Below are positions 48,901 to 54,900 of a stretch of 64,000 nucleotides of DNA, piece by piece (positions within the stretch are counted from its first letter, which is position 1; every line of letters starts with the position of its first letter). Made by a program: the position numbers and the translations under genes. The notes beneath the pieces are model-generated. The model searched no databases. It was not told the DNA's origin and was given only the letters and a program-made list of their open reading frames with translations. The stretch comes from Tenrec ecaudatus (lineage: Eukaryota; Chordata; Mammalia; Afrosoricida; Tenrecidae), in the NCBI RefSeq assembly GCF_050624435.1, contig NC_134535.1, positions 75,822,494 through 75,886,493 on the forward strand, in the 5' to 3' direction.

Positions 48901-51900
48901 TGAGGGCTTGCAGGAGTGGCCCTGGGGGGGGGGCGGTTGCTGGAGAAGGGAATGGTTTACAAATGCATATGACACTAAGCTGGAGAGGTCAGTGCTGCCT
49001 GCAGATGCACAACCCCATTTGTGCACTTGAGCATGGCCCCGGGGAGCAGTGGGCCTGATGAATGCAGAGAGAGATGCGTTTTGATCGAGGTAATTTCCCT
49101 CAGATGGGTCTCTCCATCCCATGAATCAAAACCTGTCAGCAAGGAGCCAAAGATGGAGTGAAGTTTATTGTACATTTGTTTCCATGCGACACGGTCGCGC
49201 TAGAAGGGTCAAGTGAGAGAGATCATTAGAACCGTGTTGATTTACTGAGCCTGTTGTGCACTTTCCCTGCAGAGGGGAACCGAGGGCGCTGCTCGGGGAG
49301 GGAAGGGCAGGCATGCACAAAACAAATAAAACCCTCACTGGGCTCTGCGGGGGAGGGGTGGGCTGGCGGTTTGTTAGGGTGGGGAGCTGTATTGTTTTTC
49401 CTCCCTAGAGCCCCTAGTGAGTTGGAGCAGATGCTCTGCCTAGATCTCTCTCTTGGAGAGACACCAAAGATCTGATTAAAAAGGGAAGCTCATGGGGCAA
49501 GGCTAGAGAAGTACATTCCACCCCGACTCTTCCTTGCTCACCTTTAAGCACACAAGAAAATACAAGAAGTTGTTTTAGACTCCGATTTCTCCATTTTATG
49601 GAGAAGCAAAAAAAACATCAAATGGAAAGTGGCCCCACCCCTTCCAAAAGGATGGCTGCTTTGAGATGGATCTTTGAAAGGAGGCGTGGCCTCTAGGATT
49701 CCTGAGAAAGTAGCATCTCTCCCCCTTTGTGACTTGAATTTACCTAAATACTAGCACATGACCTAGTTCTGCTTCTCCCCATGGAGAGATGTAAGACACT
49801 CTCGCCTAACACCCCCAGATTGTCTGCCTATTGGCCCCAAAATGGAGGCATTTCATCTAGATTATTCTAAGGATTCTCATTTTGAGATCTCCGTTTCTAT
49901 CCTTTATACATTTTTATCTTTGTGGTGGTTGAAAAAGTCAGGAAAATGCTCATTACCCCAGTGACTTTGGGAAAGAAAACTTCGGTGAAATGCTCTATTG
50001 TATTTTGTTTGAAATCCTACTTAAACTTATTACAGTTCAAATGGCTGATTAAGCAGAGTTAGGAAGAGATTCAGGCGAGAAAAGACTTAGTATAAGATTA
50101 ATAGGTCTTCATAAGCAAATGCGGTGAAGAAAGCTGATGGTGCCCGGCTATCAAAAGAGATAGTGACTGGGGTCTTAAAGGCTTGAAGATAAACAAGCGG
50201 CCATCTATTTCAGATGCAACAAAGTCCACATGGAAGAACACACCAGCCTGTGTGGTCACGAGGTCCCGAAAGGACCGAAAGGATCAGTTATCAGACATCA
50301 AAGAACAAAAAATCATATCATTGGCTGCACACCTCCATGATAGGATCGCTGAAGACAAATGGGTGCATAAGCAAATGTGGTGAAGAAAGCTGATGGTGCC
50401 CGGCTATCAAAAGAGATAGTGTCTGGGGTCTTAAAGGCTTGAAGGTGAACAAGCGGCCATCTAGCTCAGAAGCAAAAAAGCCCACATGGAAGAAGCACAC
50501 CAGCCAGTGCGATCACGAGGTGCCAAAGGGACCAAGTATAAGGCATCATGCAAAAAAATTTATATGTGTATATATGTGTATGTGTGTGATATATATATAT
50601 ATACCATATTGAATGAAGGGGGAAGTGCAGAGTAGAAACCCAAGGCCCAAGTGTCGGCCACTGGAGGTCCCCTCATAGAGGGGTTTAGGAGAGGAGATGG
50701 GCCAGTCAGGATGCGAGGTAGTACCAATGAAGAACACAGCTTTCCCCCAGATCCTGGATGCTTCCTCCCCCCAACTACCACGATCCGAATTCTACCTTGC
50801 AGGACTGGATAGGGCAGAGATTGTACACTGGTACATATGGGGGCTGGAGGCACAGGGAATCCAGGGTGGATGATACCTTCAGGACCAAGGGTGTGAGGGG
50901 CGATGCTGGGAGAGCAGAGGGTGAGTGGGTTGGAAAGGGGGAACTGATTACAAGGATCCACATGTGACCACCTCCCTGGGAAATGGACGGCAGAGAAGGG
51001 GGGAAGGGTGACTCCGGATAGGGCAAGATATGACAAAATAACAATGTATAAATTACCAAGGGCACATGAAGGAGGGGAGAGCGGGGAGGGAGGGGAAACA
51101 AAAGAGGACCTGATGCAGAGGGCTTAAGTGGAGAGCAAATGCCTTGAGAATGATTGGGGCAGGGAATGTATGGATGTGCTTTATACAATTGATGTATGTA
51201 TATGTATGGATTGTGATAAGAGTTGTATGAGCCCCTAATAAAATGTTTTAAAAAAATTTTTTTAAACCACAAACCTGAAAAAAAAAAGATTAATAGGTCT
51301 TTTCTCTAGCTCCCTCTACATAATTATAAAAGAAAGGCATATGATAGGCTAGAAAGGGGACCATATTCTTATAGTGACAAGTTATCTGAATGGTGTGCAA
51401 GTGGTTGAAGGAGTGCACAATTCTTTTTGGCTAAGTGTCCTAGTGATCCTTCCTCCCTTTCCCAAAGAAAGGTATCTGTGGTACACTTGAGGTGGTCAAT
51501 TTAAGAAAATTGAATCTAGAATAAAATGGCCTGAATTCTCACCCTGCTTTGTAAGTTAGTATTTGTGCAACATTGACAAATTATTTACTGTCTTCTCTCT
51601 AAGGCTCTGTTTTCTGTCTGTGAAATGAATTTACTTATATAGTATCTGTTTCATAGGATTGTTAAAAGAAGCAAGTAAGAGCTTATAATAGTTGGCTTAA
51701 GTAAAGTCATTTTGTGTTAAGCAAACATTCTGCACCAGACCCTAGGTGCAACCACAGGCCTTACAACATTCTCAGAAAAACCAAAATAGCCCCTTATCCT
51801 TAGAACTGGCAACAGACCACCCTGCTAATAAACTTTTAATTCTTCCAATCTCTCGTCTCAGTTGTTCTTGTCCGGCCTATGTACAACACAGCTTACATGT

Positions 51901-54900
51901 AAAGAACTTAGTACCATATTATTTACATGTTACTTCGTACTTACATGCTACTTACATGGGAGTGGCTCTAATGTCATCTTTGTAACTAATTTATGACTAT
52001 TAAGACAAGAATACCTTTTTAAATTCTTGGAACCAACTTATTGTTGCCCAATCGTGTAGATTTCATTTATTGTGTACCCACTGGATTTGCTGGAGGTTAA
52101 AATTAAACTGGCAGAAAAACTGCAGGCACTCTGTTGTAGTGACTATGCTTTGATTAAATGATTGTTCATGTGTCATACTTTCACTCTCTCTCTCATTTTT
52201 TAAAACTATAAGAGAATAGCAAACTCCGTCCAACCCATAGTAAGCAGAAATCCCCTCTCCATTTAGGAGGCTGAGTTTTCCATATCTGAACTGCCAAAAT
52301 TTCTTGAACTTGGACATTTGTGTTATGAGTGGCCTTTTGTTTCTCGACTCTACTTGTCTTGTGAGTATTGAGACCCTACTTCAGGTTTTAGGAGCCCCGT
52401 GGCCTAATGGTTACCAGGTTTGGCTATTGACCCCCTGTCCGCAGTTCTAAAGCGCCCGCTGCTCTTCAGGAGAAAAAGGAGGCTTTCTGCACTCATCAAG
52501 AGCTGCAGTCTCCTAATTCCACAGGAGCAGCTCTTCTCAGTCCTGTGGGTGCTGTGAGTCGCCACAGACTCTGTGGCCGTGAGTCTGAGGCCACGCTGCC
52601 TGCTCAGCTCTTTGTTTCTGTTGGAGCGAGAGTTCTTGACACAAGGCTGGTCAGCGTGCTACCATTGTACCCCGTGTGCTTTGTGAACGGGGCTAGTTTG
52701 TTTCAACCCTTGTGTTCTTCCTTGATAGTCTGAAGATGATGAGAAACTGAAAAAGAGGAAGGAGCGGTTTGGGATTGTCACAAGTTCCGCTGGGACGGGC
52801 GCCACAGAGGATACGGAGGTAAGTGCACCCGCGTGTTTCGGCAGAGCCCGTGACACGAGGGGGAGTAAGTGGAGTGGAGAAACTTGATGCTTTCCCAACC
52901 GACTACTTGTTAAGTACCCAGGCGACTTGATATTTTTCCTTTTGCATATTAATGTTTTCTGTGTGCAATGGCCACAATGGGGACCACTGATACATTTACG
53001 TCCGTATGAAAGCCTGTTACCCTAGTAACAGTCAAGGGGGCTTTGGTTTGAAAAGTGGCCCTCCCCACTCAGTACCACAGTAAATTCTGATACGGTGGAA
53101 CGCTTTCCTGAACCTCAGTTTCGTCATCTGTGATATAAAGGTAACAAACATGTCTACCTCCAAGTTGCAATACAAAAATTAAATTAAGTGATTTTATGAA
53201 AAAAAAAAGATGAATTTATGTAGCATGGTCATCACAGTCCCTCACAATATTGTAAGTATTCACTAAATAACAGTGTTTATTATTTTTGTCTATCTGTCAC
53301 TCATATTTCCTTTAGTCATTTAATGAAGGCCAGTCCTAACCCAGGGATAAGAATAATTTTATTTCTGAAATTATGGCCAATAGACTCCAATGAGATTTCT
53401 CATTCTTATGACTTTTTAAAACAAATTTCTCAAAATGGAAGAATAGCTTTTTATAAGACTTGTGTTCATTCATAATCCCAACTTTGCACATTCTCTGAGA
53501 CTTTGAGCATTGACAAAACAGATAATGCTGGTTTGCTGACTTGAGAATATCTAATGAAGCCAAGCGCTACCTGGGCTGTACATATAGAGCAATAGAGATA
53601 ATATTGAAATAATAAAGTGTTTAAAATTAGAGAATGATGTTCTCTTCTTGCTTTTATTTAATCTTAAGTGGCTACCTCCAGTCAGTGCCCAGTCAGTTCA
53701 CTCTTTCAGTGAGGAATGGGGGAGGGGGCTTTTATTCTTTATACAAATCCAGGGGAGCGCATTACAAGTATCTAATGTGCTCTGGTGGCACAGCGGTTAA
53801 GTGCTCAGCTAATAACCTACAAATGACTGGTTTGGATCGACTGGCCACTGGTGGGAAAGATGTGGCACTCCCTAAAGATCACATAGAGGCTTCAAAGACT
53901 GGTGGGCAGTTCTTCCCTGTCCTGTAGGATCACTATGAGTTGTAATCAACTCAGCAACAACCGTTGTCTTTGGGTGTGTTATTTTAAGTATTTTCATAAC
54001 TTACACAGGAAAGTAAGTAAAAAAAGTACTGGTTCTAGGGTTTCAATTCACATATCACAGGTTTATCCTAAGAAGAACATGTTTAAACATGTTCTGATGG
54101 CTGTAGACAAGATCTCCCAGTAATATACTTGTCTTCGTTGCTTTGGGGCACCTTAAAAAGAAAGGGATACTCTTGTTCCTAATTCTTGAGAAGTAAAAAA
54201 AATTTGAAGTTAGGGTTAATATAAAAAAATTTTTTAATATAAAAATTTTGACAAAATTCAGCTGGATATCTTCTCAGATCATTGAGAAAGCTTTACAAGT
54301 TTATGAGAATGTTGCTCCAGAGAAAGCTAACCGTTTTTAGATGGATCCTGGGTTTTAAGGAAGACTGGGAAGACCTTGAAGATGAATTCAAGGCAGAGGT
54401 CGGGTCTGAAGGTCATGGCGATTCTTTCTTGGTTTTACAAAGAGATAATCTTGACACATTTTTCGCAAAGTACACAGAATGACCACAGAAGCTTACTGTG
54501 GCGAAGTGTTCAGGAAGTTGGAACCTGCCAGAAAAGTCGCACTGAAGCCTGCTTGTCCCTCAACAGCCCCCGCATGTTGTGAGAGTAGCAAGGACCGGCT
54601 CCTGCAGCCTTCTTTCCCGCCCCACACACAACCTCTAAAAGGAACACAGCTGGAATCACTTGAGGATTCCAAAACTACCTTTCGTAGGAGGACAGTTCTT
54701 CAGGGAAGGGAAGGGTCAGGGCAGTGCTGCCTCGTGGGGTGTGCTGGAGTGGTCCCGAGGGACAGCACAAGCAGACAGCCACACTTCACCCTGCAGTATA
54801 GAAATGGGCAGTTGCCAGGGAGCACGTGCTGAGTGTTTTGGAGGGGTAGGAGGGTGATAAGCCAAATCTATTTGGGAACCTAGGACTTAGAGAGATGAAA

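Noticed and set aside
48298-49122. Two minus-strand open frames (122 and 149 codons)
   Set aside because: No recognisable domain and no sign of a processed pseudogene such as an A-tail with flanking duplications.
50560-51272. Minus-strand open frames of 158 and 165 codons
   Set aside because: Antisense frames of the LINE-like element and its microsatellite.
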